Assembly (NCBI GenBank): GCA_937942115.1
Contig: CALDFY010000142.1
Location: 1-15,312, forward strand
Source of the DNA: an uncultured Anaerolineae bacterium
GTDB taxonomy: Bacteria; Chloroflexota; Anaerolineae; B4-G1; DUEL01
Direction of reading: 5' to 3'
Length of the DNA: 15,312 bases
Within the stretch, counting starts at the first letter, position 1; every line of letters starts with the position of its first letter. The notes below the pieces were generated by a model, which made no database searches, was not told where the DNA came from, and worked only from the letters and a program-made list of their open reading frames with translations. The translations under genes and the position numbers were made by a program. Of this stretch, positions 7,243 to 12,935 are shown piece by piece.

Positions 7243-7670
7243 GGCCTAAGAGCCAGGATGTTCATAGTCAGCCACGAAGCAAAGCGGAGTGGCGTTCTGG
7301 TGGGCTAAAACGGCACTCCACTTCGTTCCGTGCCTTACTACGAGCGAAACGGCACTTCACTTCGTTCCGTGCCTCACTACGAGCGGGCCTAAGAGCCAGA
7401 ATGTTCGTAGTCAGCCACGAAGCAAAGCGGAGTGGCGTTCCGGTGGGCCAAAACGGCACTCTACTTCGTTCCGTGCCTTACTACGAGCAAAACGGCACTT
7501 CACTTCGTTCCGTGCCTTACTACGAACGGCACTCCACTCCGTTCCGTGCCTTACTACGAGCGAAACGGCACTCCACTTCGTTCCGTGCCTTACTACGAAC
7601 GGGCACTCCACTTCGTTCCGTGCCTTACTACGAACGGGCACTCCACTTCGTTCCGTGCCTCACTATGAGC
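7243..7670. repeat. Array of ten hairpin units in two orientations
   Basis: Eight units of the form GGCAC-N13-GTGCC start at 7312, 7351, 7455, 7494, 7528, 7567, 7602 and 7637, at 34-39 nt spacing when adjacent, joined by TTACTACGA-type linkers. Two related units, GCCAC-N13-GTGGC, start at 7271 and 7414 and align with the others only as reverse complements. A 143-bp block (69-nt header with the inverted unit, plus two direct units) is itself repeated at 7243-7385 and 7386-7528. Stems are invariant in all eight direct units, while linkers and loop bases vary. It lies between two operons on the same strand. No unique spacers, so not CRISPR. Reading frames across it are low-complexity and not credible proteins. 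Confidence 0.9.
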
Positions 7671-7687
7671 GACTTTTCAGACCATCT

Positions 7688-7868
7688 CTAATGGTGATGG
7701 TGCCCGGTCTTCCCTTCGCCTTCGGCCCGCACATACCTCCCGGGGTCTTTGTCAAAGGCGCTCTTGCACCCCCCGGGAGCAGAAGTAGTACATCTTTCCC
7801 TTGTACTCCGATGTGGCGGCCGCCGTCCTCTCGTCAACCATCATCCCACAGACGGGGTCTCTGACCAT
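7688..7868 (-). pseudogene. YHS-domain metal-binding protein, frameshifted
   Basis: Starts at ATG 7868 behind a strong AAAGGAGAGAGG site. The frame reads DPVCGM with Cys7, then GKMYYFCSRG with Cys30, a standard YHS domain, but stops early after about 38 residues. Removing one base from the six-C run at 7769-7774 (six G on the coding strand) restores GCKSAFDKDPGRY with Cys34, and a 59-residue protein ending in a GHHHH tail at stop 7688. YHS proteins occur beside metal-transport genes and as soft-metal-binding domains. This is the last gene of the FTR1/DUF1573/SHOCT operon. The shift may be a sequencing or assembly error in the homopolymer, a real inactivation, or slippage on the G-run; the sequence alone cannot decide. 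Confidence 0.8.
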
Positions 7869-7902
7869 TTTACCTCTCTCCTTTCTGAGCGCAAGCGAAA
7901 CT

Positions 7903-8202
7903 TCAGGATTGGAGTCGGCTGCGGATTTCCTCAAATTCCGCCAGGGTGATCTCCCCGGCCGCCAGCCGCCGACGGGCGATCTCCAGCGGGTCCGGCCCAC
8001 GATGGCCGACCGGCGCCGCGCGCCCCAGCCGCCGGACCAGCCAGGCGATGCCGACCCCCAGCAAGGCCAGAAAGCCCAGGAAGAGCACCAGGTTCAGGAT
8101 GAGGCCAATGATGCCCAGGGCGTTGCCCCAGGGCCCCCAGCCCCACCCCCAGGGCCCCCAGCCCCACCCGCCGGTCCACCAACCACTGCACATCGGACAC
8201 AT
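7903..8202 (-). CDS. Trp/Gly-rich SHOCT-domain membrane protein
   Basis: 99 residues. The N-terminus has a CPMC motif (Cys2, Cys5), then a striking Trp/Gly stretch (residues 8-26) built from a 21-bp DNA duplication encoding GWGWGPW. One hydrophobic segment spans about 29-56, and a C-terminal SHOCT domain covers about 74-98 (RRRLAAGEITLAEFEEIRSRL). SHOCT domains are short helical C-terminal modules often linked to membrane segments and oligomerisation. Start ATG 8202 follows GGAGGTG, which partly overlaps the previous gene's stop region 11 nt upstream, so the two SHOCT genes are coupled. The CPMC motif and YHS neighbour hint at metal handling; this is inference. Confidence 0.85.
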   Translation of the reverse strand: MCPMCSGWWTGGWGWGPWGWGWGPWGNALGIIGLILNLVLFLGFLALLGVGIAWLVRRLGRAAPVGHRGPDPLEIARRRLAAGEITLAEFEEIRSRLQS

Positions 8203-8213
8203 CCTTCACCTCC

Positions 8214-8423
8214 TCACCGGTTGAGTTTTGCGCGAACGGCTTCATATTCCTCCGGGGTGATTTCCCCGCGAGCGAGCCGTTCGTCCAGAATCTGGCGGGC
8301 TGTTTTCCCTGACGCCCCCTCTGAGGGACGGGATTGCCAAACCAGCCAGATAACGCCTCCCACCACCAGGGCCAGAAAGAGGCCCCAGAAGAAGAGCATC
8401 CCCAGAAAGCCAAAGCCCATCAT
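8214..8423 (-). CDS. Small SHOCT-domain membrane protein
   Basis: 69 residues. A membrane segment lies at about 5-29 (GFLGMLFFWGLFLALVVGG), followed by a polar linker and a SHOCT domain near the C-terminus (ILDERLARGEITPEEYEAV, about 45-63). The open frame extends much further upstream, but the start is placed at ATG 8423 because AGGAGGTG sits 6 nt before it and the upstream extension is antisense-like sequence overlapping the DUF1573 gene. It is a paralogue of the following SHOCT gene without the CPMC and Trp/Gly N-terminus. Confidence 0.85.
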   Translation of the reverse strand: MMGFGFLGMLFFWGLFLALVVGGVIWLVWQSRPSEGASGKTARQILDERLARGEITPEEYEAVRAKLNR

Positions 8424-8530
8424 CGTTTCACCTCCTGCCTTGATGATACCTCTGATCTCCCGGCGGCGAAAGGGGCATATGGCCGGGTAGCCCCTCCGCC
8501 ATTTGGCGGTACCGGGAACGCCCGGCTGGC
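8424..8530. other. Intra-operon gap with small hairpin
   Basis: CCGCC (8496-8500) and GGCGG (8505-8509) form a 5-bp stem around ATTT. The same stem with two more G-C pairs occurs at 11726-11743 (loop AAAT). There is no T-tract and no clear promoter; it may modulate expression between the DUF1573 and SHOCT genes. Confidence 0.4.
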
Positions 8531-9130
8531 TTATCGCTGCACGGTGCCAGTGATCCGCACCTCCACCCAGGGATGGGCCGGGTCGTTGGTAGCAAACCAC
8601 ACCAGTCGCGTGACCGGCCCCTTGACCGGGTGGAAATCGGCGTCGAAGGTCACCGTCAGGTCGGCCCGATGGCCGGGCGGGATGACCGCGCTGGAGAGTT
8701 CCGCCGTCGTACAGCCGCAGGAGGTCACCAGGTCGGTGATGACCAGGTCGGCCGTGCCCCGGTTCTGAACAGGAAAGATGTGGGAGACGGTCCACCGGGC
8801 ATAAATCCTCCCGAAATCGTATTCCACCTCCGGCAGGTCCAGTTGGGGCACCGGCTGGTTCGCCGGAGGGGCCCAGGGAGTGGGGGTGGCCGACGGGATG
8901 AGGGCCGGGTCGTGACCGCCACGCAAGGGCGGGCCCGCCGGGGCCAGCGGGAGCAGCGATGCCGGGTCGCCACTGCGGGAGGGGGATGGCGGGCTGGCAA
9001 AGGCGCCGGTCCGCCAGAGGTTTAGAACGATCAGACCAATGACGGCGGCCGCGATCCCTCCGGCCGTAACCCATCTCCATCGTCCATCCCTCCGGTTTCT
9101 TCGGGAGCGAGTCCGCGATTTTCTGTTCAT
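8531..9130 (-). CDS. Membrane-anchored DUF1573 protein
   Basis: 199 residues. A very basic N-terminus (RKSRTRSRRNRR) precedes one membrane segment (about 19-38), a Pro/Ser/Ala-rich linker (about 45-97) and a DUF1573 domain (about 98-199). The domain has the hallmark SCGCTTA motif (Cys138, Cys140) and an immunoglobulin-like beta pattern (VEYDFGRIY, HIFPVQNRGTADLVI). The orientation predicts the domain outside the membrane. The start is set at ATG 9130 because GGAGGGG lies just upstream; an earlier in-frame start would run into the preceding gene. The gap to the DUF1573-Trx-CcdA gene is 10 nt. DUF1573 has no firmly established biochemical role; the CGC pair could bind metal or take part in thiol exchange (inference). 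Confidence 0.88.
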   Translation of the reverse strand: MNRKSRTRSRRNRRDGRWRWVTAGGIAAAVIGLIVLNLWRTGAFASPPSPSRSGDPASLLPLAPAGPPLRGGHDPALIPSATPTPWAPPANQPVPQLDLPEVEYDFGRIYARWTVSHIFPVQNRGTADLVITDLVTSCGCTTAELSSAVIPPGHRADLTVTFDADFHPVKGPVTRLVWFATNDPAHPWVEVRITGTVQR

Positions 9131-9140
9131 TCTCCCCTCC

Positions 9141-10730
9141 TCACACGAACCAGATGAGAATGACCGCGCCAATGCCGATCATCGCCAAACCGGTGGCCAG
9201 GCGAACCCAGCGGCGGCTGGATTGTTCCACCAGGCGGATGCGGTGCATCACCCGCCGGTTGCCCACCCCGGCCAGGATGAGCAACAGCGGCGCCACGAAC
9301 ATCAGGTTATAGAGCCCCAGGTAGCCCACCCCCTGCCAGTAGGTGGTTCGGGCGGCCAGCAGGCCGACGATGGCGACGTAGATGCCGCCGGAACAGGGGA
9401 ACGTGCAGAGTCCCACCAGGAAGCCGCCGATGGCCGCCGCCGGGAACGTAGCCCGCCGGAGCCAGTCCTGGATCGTCCTATGGGCGATGGTGGGGATGCG
9501 CAGGTGGATGGGCAACTGGGGAAAGAAATAGTCCTTGACATTCACCAGCCCCAGAATGATGACCAGCCAGGAGCCGATGCGGGCCATCAGATGGTGCTCC
9601 CCGGCGAAGAGGACCGCCTGCATCAGCCCCAGTCCGATGAGAAAGTAGGCCAGATAGATGGCCGCGACGTAGACCAGTCCCATCGCCCAGATGGAGGATA
9701 CCGTGCGGCGGATGGTGAAGAGAAAAGCGATGAAAAAGAGCAGGACGGCGAACGCGCACGGGTTGAAGCCATCCAGGAAGCCGGAGGTCAGTACCAGTGG
9801 CAGGAGGGAGCGGCGGCTATCCGGGGGTGTGGCGGCCTGCAGATGCCCTCCGTGACTCTGGAGGTAGGCCAGATACTGGCCGACGGGTGCGTCTATCGGA
9901 TAGGTCTGGGGCTCCCCGCCGAACGCCCAAATGGTGTATTCCTTCGCGCCGGTCATCCGGTCCTGGTAGACGACGATGCGATCAAAGGCATCGGAGGGCG
10001 CGGCCAGCAAGTCGGCGACGACGTGTTCCGGCACGTGGCCTTCCAGGATGATCCGGTCGCCGATGAAGACGGTCAGGTGAGATTGGAGACTGGGTGGCAC
10101 GCCGAGTGCATCGCTTCGCCTCAGAAGTTCGGTCCGGTTGGCCGGTTCGTTAAGGTAATCCCTGTAGACCGGTTCTGGAAGGCCGGCCCGGCGCAGGAGC
10201 GGGACCACCGTCTCCTGGATGTATTGCAGGCAGTCCGCGCAGGCCCGGTTGTAGTAGACGACGACCGATCCCGTGGAGGAGCCGGGAGAGGGATCAGGCG
10301 GTAACGCCGGGGACTCCTCACCGGGAGCCACGACGGTCACGCGCAGGGTGATTGCTGCCTCCGGCGTTTCGGGATCGGTAGAACGAACGTAGACCTGACG
10401 GAGGAAGGTACCCGTCTCGCCAGAATGGGCCTGGGGGTCAAAGGTCACGATCAACTGCGTGGCCTCGCCAGGGGACAGTCTCTGGTCAGCCACTGCGGCG
10501 GTGGTGCAGCCGCAGGAGGTGCTGACGCCGATCATCTCCAGCGGCCCCCTGCCGACGTTGCGGATTTCCAGGGTCCGGGAGACCGGCCCGGTGTTGGGGA
10601 TGGTCCCCAGGTCCAACTCGGTGGTACTGAGCCGGAGCCGGCCGGGTTCGGATCCGGCCCTGCAGCCGGCCAGGAGGAGAGCGACGAACAGCCAGCCGAG
10701 AATCTTACGGATTGGGTGGCGCCAGCGCAC
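9141..10730 (-). CDS. Lipoprotein fusion: DUF1573 - thioredoxin-like - CcdA/DsbD-like
   Basis: 529 residues. The N-terminal signal ends in a lipobox (LLLAGC, Cys23). A DUF1573 domain covers about 29-136 with SCGCTTA (Cys73, Cys75). A thioredoxin-like segment follows with Cys164-AD-Cys167 in a VVVYYNRACADC context. A multi-helix CcdA/DsbD-type domain runs from about 308 to the end, with GFNPCAF (Cys325) and CTFPCSGG (Cys442, Cys446). In the CcdA/DsbD family such membrane cysteines carry electrons from cytoplasmic thioredoxin to extracytoplasmic thiols, so this protein could pass reductant straight to its own thioredoxin-like and DUF1573 domains. Start chosen at GTG 10730 because GAGGTGAT precedes it by 5 nt; TTG 10736 is in frame but too close to that site. 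Domain order DUF1573-Trx-CcdA is unusual as far as I know. Confidence 0.88.
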   Translation of the reverse strand: MRWRHPIRKILGWLFVALLLAGCRAGSEPGRLRLSTTELDLGTIPNTGPVSRTLEIRNVGRGPLEMIGVSTSCGCTTAAVADQRLSPGEATQLIVTFDPQAHSGETGTFLRQVYVRSTDPETPEAAITLRVTVVAPGEESPALPPDPSPGSSTGSVVVYYNRACADCLQYIQETVVPLLRRAGLPEPVYRDYLNEPANRTELLRRSDALGVPPSLQSHLTVFIGDRIILEGHVPEHVVADLLAAPSDAFDRIVVYQDRMTGAKEYTIWAFGGEPQTYPIDAPVGQYLAYLQSHGGHLQAATPPDSRRSLLPLVLTSGFLDGFNPCAFAVLLFFIAFLFTIRRTVSSIWAMGLVYVAAIYLAYFLIGLGLMQAVLFAGEHHLMARIGSWLVIILGLVNVKDYFFPQLPIHLRIPTIAHRTIQDWLRRATFPAAAIGGFLVGLCTFPCSGGIYVAIVGLLAARTTYWQGVGYLGLYNLMFVAPLLLILAGVGNRRVMHRIRLVEQSSRRWVRLATGLAMIGIGAVILIWFV

Positions 10731-10782
10731 GGTCAATCACCTCGGCGAAGGCTTCAGTTGAAGAGATGATGCCGCCCTCATT

Positions 10783-11616
10783 TCAGTCACACCGGGCATG
10801 ATGGGCCGCCATACGTCCGATGAGGCCCGGCCGGAGACCCACCCAACCCAGCACGGTCAGGTATAGCCCGTAGGCCAGAACCTCCAGGAGGGAGGGGTCT
10901 CCGTTATAGCCGAACAGGGCCTTCAGGAAACTGCCCAGGAGGCTTTTCTCGTTCAGGACCGGGTTCAGATCCCACACGGGATTCACCAGAGCGGGGAGCA
11001 GGGCCGCCTCCTGGAGTTCGTGGACGCCCCGGGCGACCAGCCCGGCGGCAAAGAGAAGCAGAAGGACGCCAGTGGCCTGGAAGAAGGCCCGGATGTTGAG
11101 CCGTCTGCCTGCGGCAAAGATGGCCCACCCCAGCCCGACAGCAATGGCCAGCCCCAGGATGCCGCCGATCAGCGTCTGCGCGGGGGAGGTGGTGAAGAGG
11201 GCCGCGTTCAGAAAGAGGGCCGTCTCTATCCCCTCCCGGACGACCGCCACAAAGGTCAGGCCGAAGAGGCCCCACGCGCTTCCCTGGCTGGCGGTCCGGC
11301 GGACGTCCCGCTCCAGAGAAGCCTGGATTTCCCGCCCCCGATGCCCCATCCAGAAAATCATCCAGGTCAGCACGGAGGCGGCCACCAGCATGGTTACGCC
11401 TTCAAAGATTTCCTCGCTGCGGCCTTCCAGCGCGATGCCCAGACGGCGGAGGGCCAGCCCACCGGCCAGGCTGAGGGCAACGGCCGCCACCACACCGGCC
11501 CAGGCCGCGCGAATCAGGTCCTGCCGTCGCAGGCGGTAGAGGAAACTGAGCACGATGCCAACAATCAGGGCGGCCTCCAGCCCTTCCCTTAACGTGATGA
11601 GCAGCGATGCGAGCAT
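10783..11616 (-). CDS. FTR1-family iron permease
   Basis: 277-residue multi-helix membrane protein of the FTR1/EfeU family. Both signature motifs are present: REGLE (10-14) in the first helix and REGIE (127-131) in a later one; these glutamates bind iron in the family. About seven membrane segments are visible. Start chosen at ATG 11616 with AGGAGGG 4 nt upstream; a longer frame to 11721 would add a basic, non-helical stretch crossing the promoter region. Bacterial FTR1 proteins usually work with EfeO/EfeB or with P19 plus cupredoxins; none is present here. It is first in a run of same-strand genes (52-nt gap to the DUF1573-Trx-CcdA gene), suggesting that those redox proteins take the partner role (inference). 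Confidence 0.93.
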   Translation of the reverse strand: MLASLLITLREGLEAALIVGIVLSFLYRLRRQDLIRAAWAGVVAAVALSLAGGLALRRLGIALEGRSEEIFEGVTMLVAASVLTWMIFWMGHRGREIQASLERDVRRTASQGSAWGLFGLTFVAVVREGIETALFLNAALFTTSPAQTLIGGILGLAIAVGLGWAIFAAGRRLNIRAFFQATGVLLLLFAAGLVARGVHELQEAALLPALVNPVWDLNPVLNEKSLLGSFLKALFGYNGDPSLLEVLAYGLYLTVLGWVGLRPGLIGRMAAHHARCD

Positions 11617-11640
11617 TTTCCCTCCTGCTGGATAGGATGC

Positions 11641-11658
11641 GCGGGCGGAACCGCCCGC
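11641..11658 (-). promoter_or_regulatory. Perfect palindrome in the FTR1 leader
   Basis: GCGGGCGG-AA-CCGCCCGC, 8-bp arms, lies 25 nt before the FTR1 start codon. Just upstream on the coding strand is a -10-like TATGCT (11675-11680) without a good -35, placing the palindrome about at +10 to +27. It could be an operator for a metal-responsive repressor or a leader hairpin. It does not resemble a Fur box, which is AT-rich. Confidence 0.5.
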
Positions 11659-11743
11659 TGTGCCAATCCTCAATAGCATACACCAGCGGGAACGCCTCCG
11701 GTAGCGCCGTTTACCCTGCACCTGCCCCCGCCAAATGGCGGGG

Positions 11744-11783
11744 AAAAAGAACCTCCCACAGGCCGGGAAACCTGTGGGAGGTC
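11744..11783 (-). terminator. Rho-independent terminator of the Crp-like gene
   Basis: ACCTCCCACAGG (11751-11762) pairs with CCTGTGGGAGGT (11771-11782), a perfect 12-bp stem with 8-nt loop. On the minus strand it is followed by TTCTTTTT. It lies 32 nt past the regulator's stop. A second hairpin, CCCCGCC-AAAT-GGCGGGG (11726-11743), comes directly after and may add insulation. It separates the regulator from the FTR1 operon, which therefore needs its own promoter. Confidence 0.85.
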
Positions 11784-11814
11784 CTGAAAATCGCTGGACC
11801 TGCCGATGGGGATG

Positions 11815-12504
11815 TTACATCCCTGCCTCCGCCTCCAGCCCCTCCCGGTCCAGCAGGATAATCCGGTGCCCCTCTATCTTCAGCAAGCCGGCGTCGGCAA
11901 AAGCCCGCAGGGTGCGCCCCACCACCTCCCGCACCGTGCCGATCTGGGCCGCGATCTCCTCCTGGGTCCAGCGCCGGAGGACGGCCGCTGTGCCCGCTTC
12001 CCCCTCACGGCCTTCCGCGTGCTCCAGCAGAAAGCGCGCCAGGCGCTCCCGCACCGTCCGTAGAGAAAGGTCCTCCACCAGGCAGCTCAGCCGGTCCAGC
12101 CGACGGGCGAAGTCCTCCAGCAGCACCCGCGCCAGTTCCGGACACTCGTCCACCAGCCGGAGAAAGTCCGATACCGGGACGGCGTAGAGGACAGCGGGGG
12201 TTACAGCCTGAACAGTGGCGTGATTGACCTTCCGGGGCAGGAACGGAGGGACGGTGTTCAGCGCGCCGCCCGGCCCCAGCCGGGCCAGCACCTGCTCCCG
12301 ACCGTCGGGGGCCGTCCGGACCACGCGCACCTGCCCTTCGGCGACGAAATAGACATACCGGCAGGGCTCCCCTTCCAGAATGACCGTCTCGCCGGGTTCA
12401 AAGGTGCGGCGTACAGCCACCTCCGCCAGCCGTCGGAGCACCCGTTCGGGGAGGGCGGTAAAGAGGGGTACGCGCCGGAGGGCATCTACCGTCTGTTCGT
12501 CCAT
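11815..12504 (-). CDS. Crp/Fnr-family transcriptional regulator
   Basis: 229 residues. A cyclic-nucleotide-binding-type beta barrel covers about 10-115, a long dimer helix about 115-150 and a winged helix-turn-helix about 179-215. The recognition helix has R192-E-V-V-G-R197, matching the R-E-T-V-G-R DNA-contact set of E. coli CRP, which predicts TGTGA half-sites. The effector pocket lacks the CRP phosphate-binding signature (no GE...R-S/T-A after the barrel), so cAMP is doubtful. The N-terminal cysteine cluster of FNR is also absent (only Cys48, Cys121, Cys141). It may be a DNR-like heme or redox sensor. The start ATG 12504 has GAGGTG 13 nt upstream. It is divergent from the ferredoxin-flavodiiron operon it probably controls. 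Confidence 0.92.
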   Translation of the reverse strand: MDEQTVDALRRVPLFTALPERVLRRLAEVAVRRTFEPGETVILEGEPCRYVYFVAEGQVRVVRTAPDGREQVLARLGPGGALNTVPPFLPRKVNHATVQAVTPAVLYAVPVSDFLRLVDECPELARVLLEDFARRLDRLSCLVEDLSLRTVRERLARFLLEHAEGREGEAGTAAVLRRWTQEEIAAQIGTVREVVGRTLRAFADAGLLKIEGHRIILLDREGLEAEAGM

Positions 12505-12540
12505 CGCCAGGGACCGTCACCTCACAGAATCCACCTTGAA

Positions 12541-12567
12541 ATTATAGCAGGTCCTGCAGTTTGTCAA
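12541..12567 (-). promoter_or_regulatory. Promoter of the Crp-like regulator gene
   Basis: On the minus strand a consensus TTGACA (12562-12567) and a consensus TATAAT (12541-12546) lie 15 nt apart. The start site is predicted near 12534, giving a 30-nt leader. The spacer carries a GCAGG-T-CCTGC dyad (12547-12557), a possible operator. The two perfect hexamers at short spacing resemble promoters that need an activator or distortion to work well. Confidence 0.7.
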
Positions 12568-12636
12568 ACCGGTCCGGTGCGGGCCGACGGTCGGCGTTCC
12601 GGGGCGCGGCCCGAGTTCCCCGCAGCGGTGCGGCGA

Positions 12637-12679
12637 TGTGACTTTTGTCATAGACAGAGGGCTTCTCCTCTGCTAAACT
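12637..12679 (+). promoter_or_regulatory. Class II CRP-type promoter of the ferredoxin-flavodiiron operon
   Basis: The dyad TGTGAC-TTTT-GTCATA (12637-12652) is close to the CRP consensus TGTGA-N6-TCACA. An extended -10, TG-C-TAAACT (12671-12679), follows. Taking the start site 7 nt after the -10 (12686), the dyad centre is at -41.5, the standard class II activator position, and there is no -35 consensus, as expected for such promoters. The leader is 25 nt. Confidence 0.7.
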
Positions 12680-12710
12680 GAAAGCGACTTCACATCCAGG
12701 CGGGTCTCTC

Positions 12711-12935
12711 ATGGACGAGCGGGTGCTTCCCGAAATCAACCTGGTCCTCTGCAACCGGTGCGGGGCCTGCATCTTCATCTGTCCGGTCCACGCGGTGGAG
12801 ATGACCCCTCAGGGCCCCGTCATCGCCCGTCCGGAGGACTGCACCTACTGCGCCCAGTGTGAGACCTACTGCCCCACCGGCGCTATCTCCGCAGGATATG
12901 AGATTGTGTGGGGCTTATCCCAGGGGGGTGGATGA
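12711..12935 (+). CDS. 2[4Fe-4S] ferredoxin
   Basis: 74 residues with two complete cluster motifs: C14-x2-C17-x2-C20-x3-C24-P and C44-x2-C47-x2-C50-x3-C54-P, spaced as in clostridial-type ferredoxins. It is a soluble cytoplasmic electron carrier. The ATG at 12711 has a weak ribosome site (AGGCGG about 9 nt upstream). Its stop TGA overlaps the flavodiiron start (ATGA, 12932-12935), so the two are translationally coupled and it probably donates electrons to that enzyme. It is first in the operon behind the class II CRP-type promoter. Confidence 0.93.
   Translation: MDERVLPEINLVLCNRCGACIFICPVHAVEMTPQGPVIARPEDCTYCAQCETYCPTGAISAGYEIVWGLSQGGG

Noticed and set aside
7243..7670. Array read as a CRISPR
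   Set aside because: Units are nearly contiguous (34-39 nt) and the intervals are repeated linkers, not unique spacers; no cas gene is present.
7688..7703. His4 tail of the YHS protein as a cloning artefact
   Set aside because: It is only four His codons with a natural flanking sequence; short native His tails occur in metal-binding proteins.
7289..7864. Open frames across the hairpin array on both strands
   Set aside because: They encode only repeated low-complexity strings from the hairpin units, in several frames at once, with no ribosome sites.
8214..9080. 288-residue form of the first SHOCT protein
   Set aside because: The extension overlaps the DUF1573 gene in another frame and has no domain features; a strong ribosome site fixes the start at 8423.
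11815..12504. Regulator called as oxygen-sensing FNR
   Set aside because: The N-terminal cysteine cluster for a [4Fe-4S] centre is absent and the recognition helix is of CRP type.
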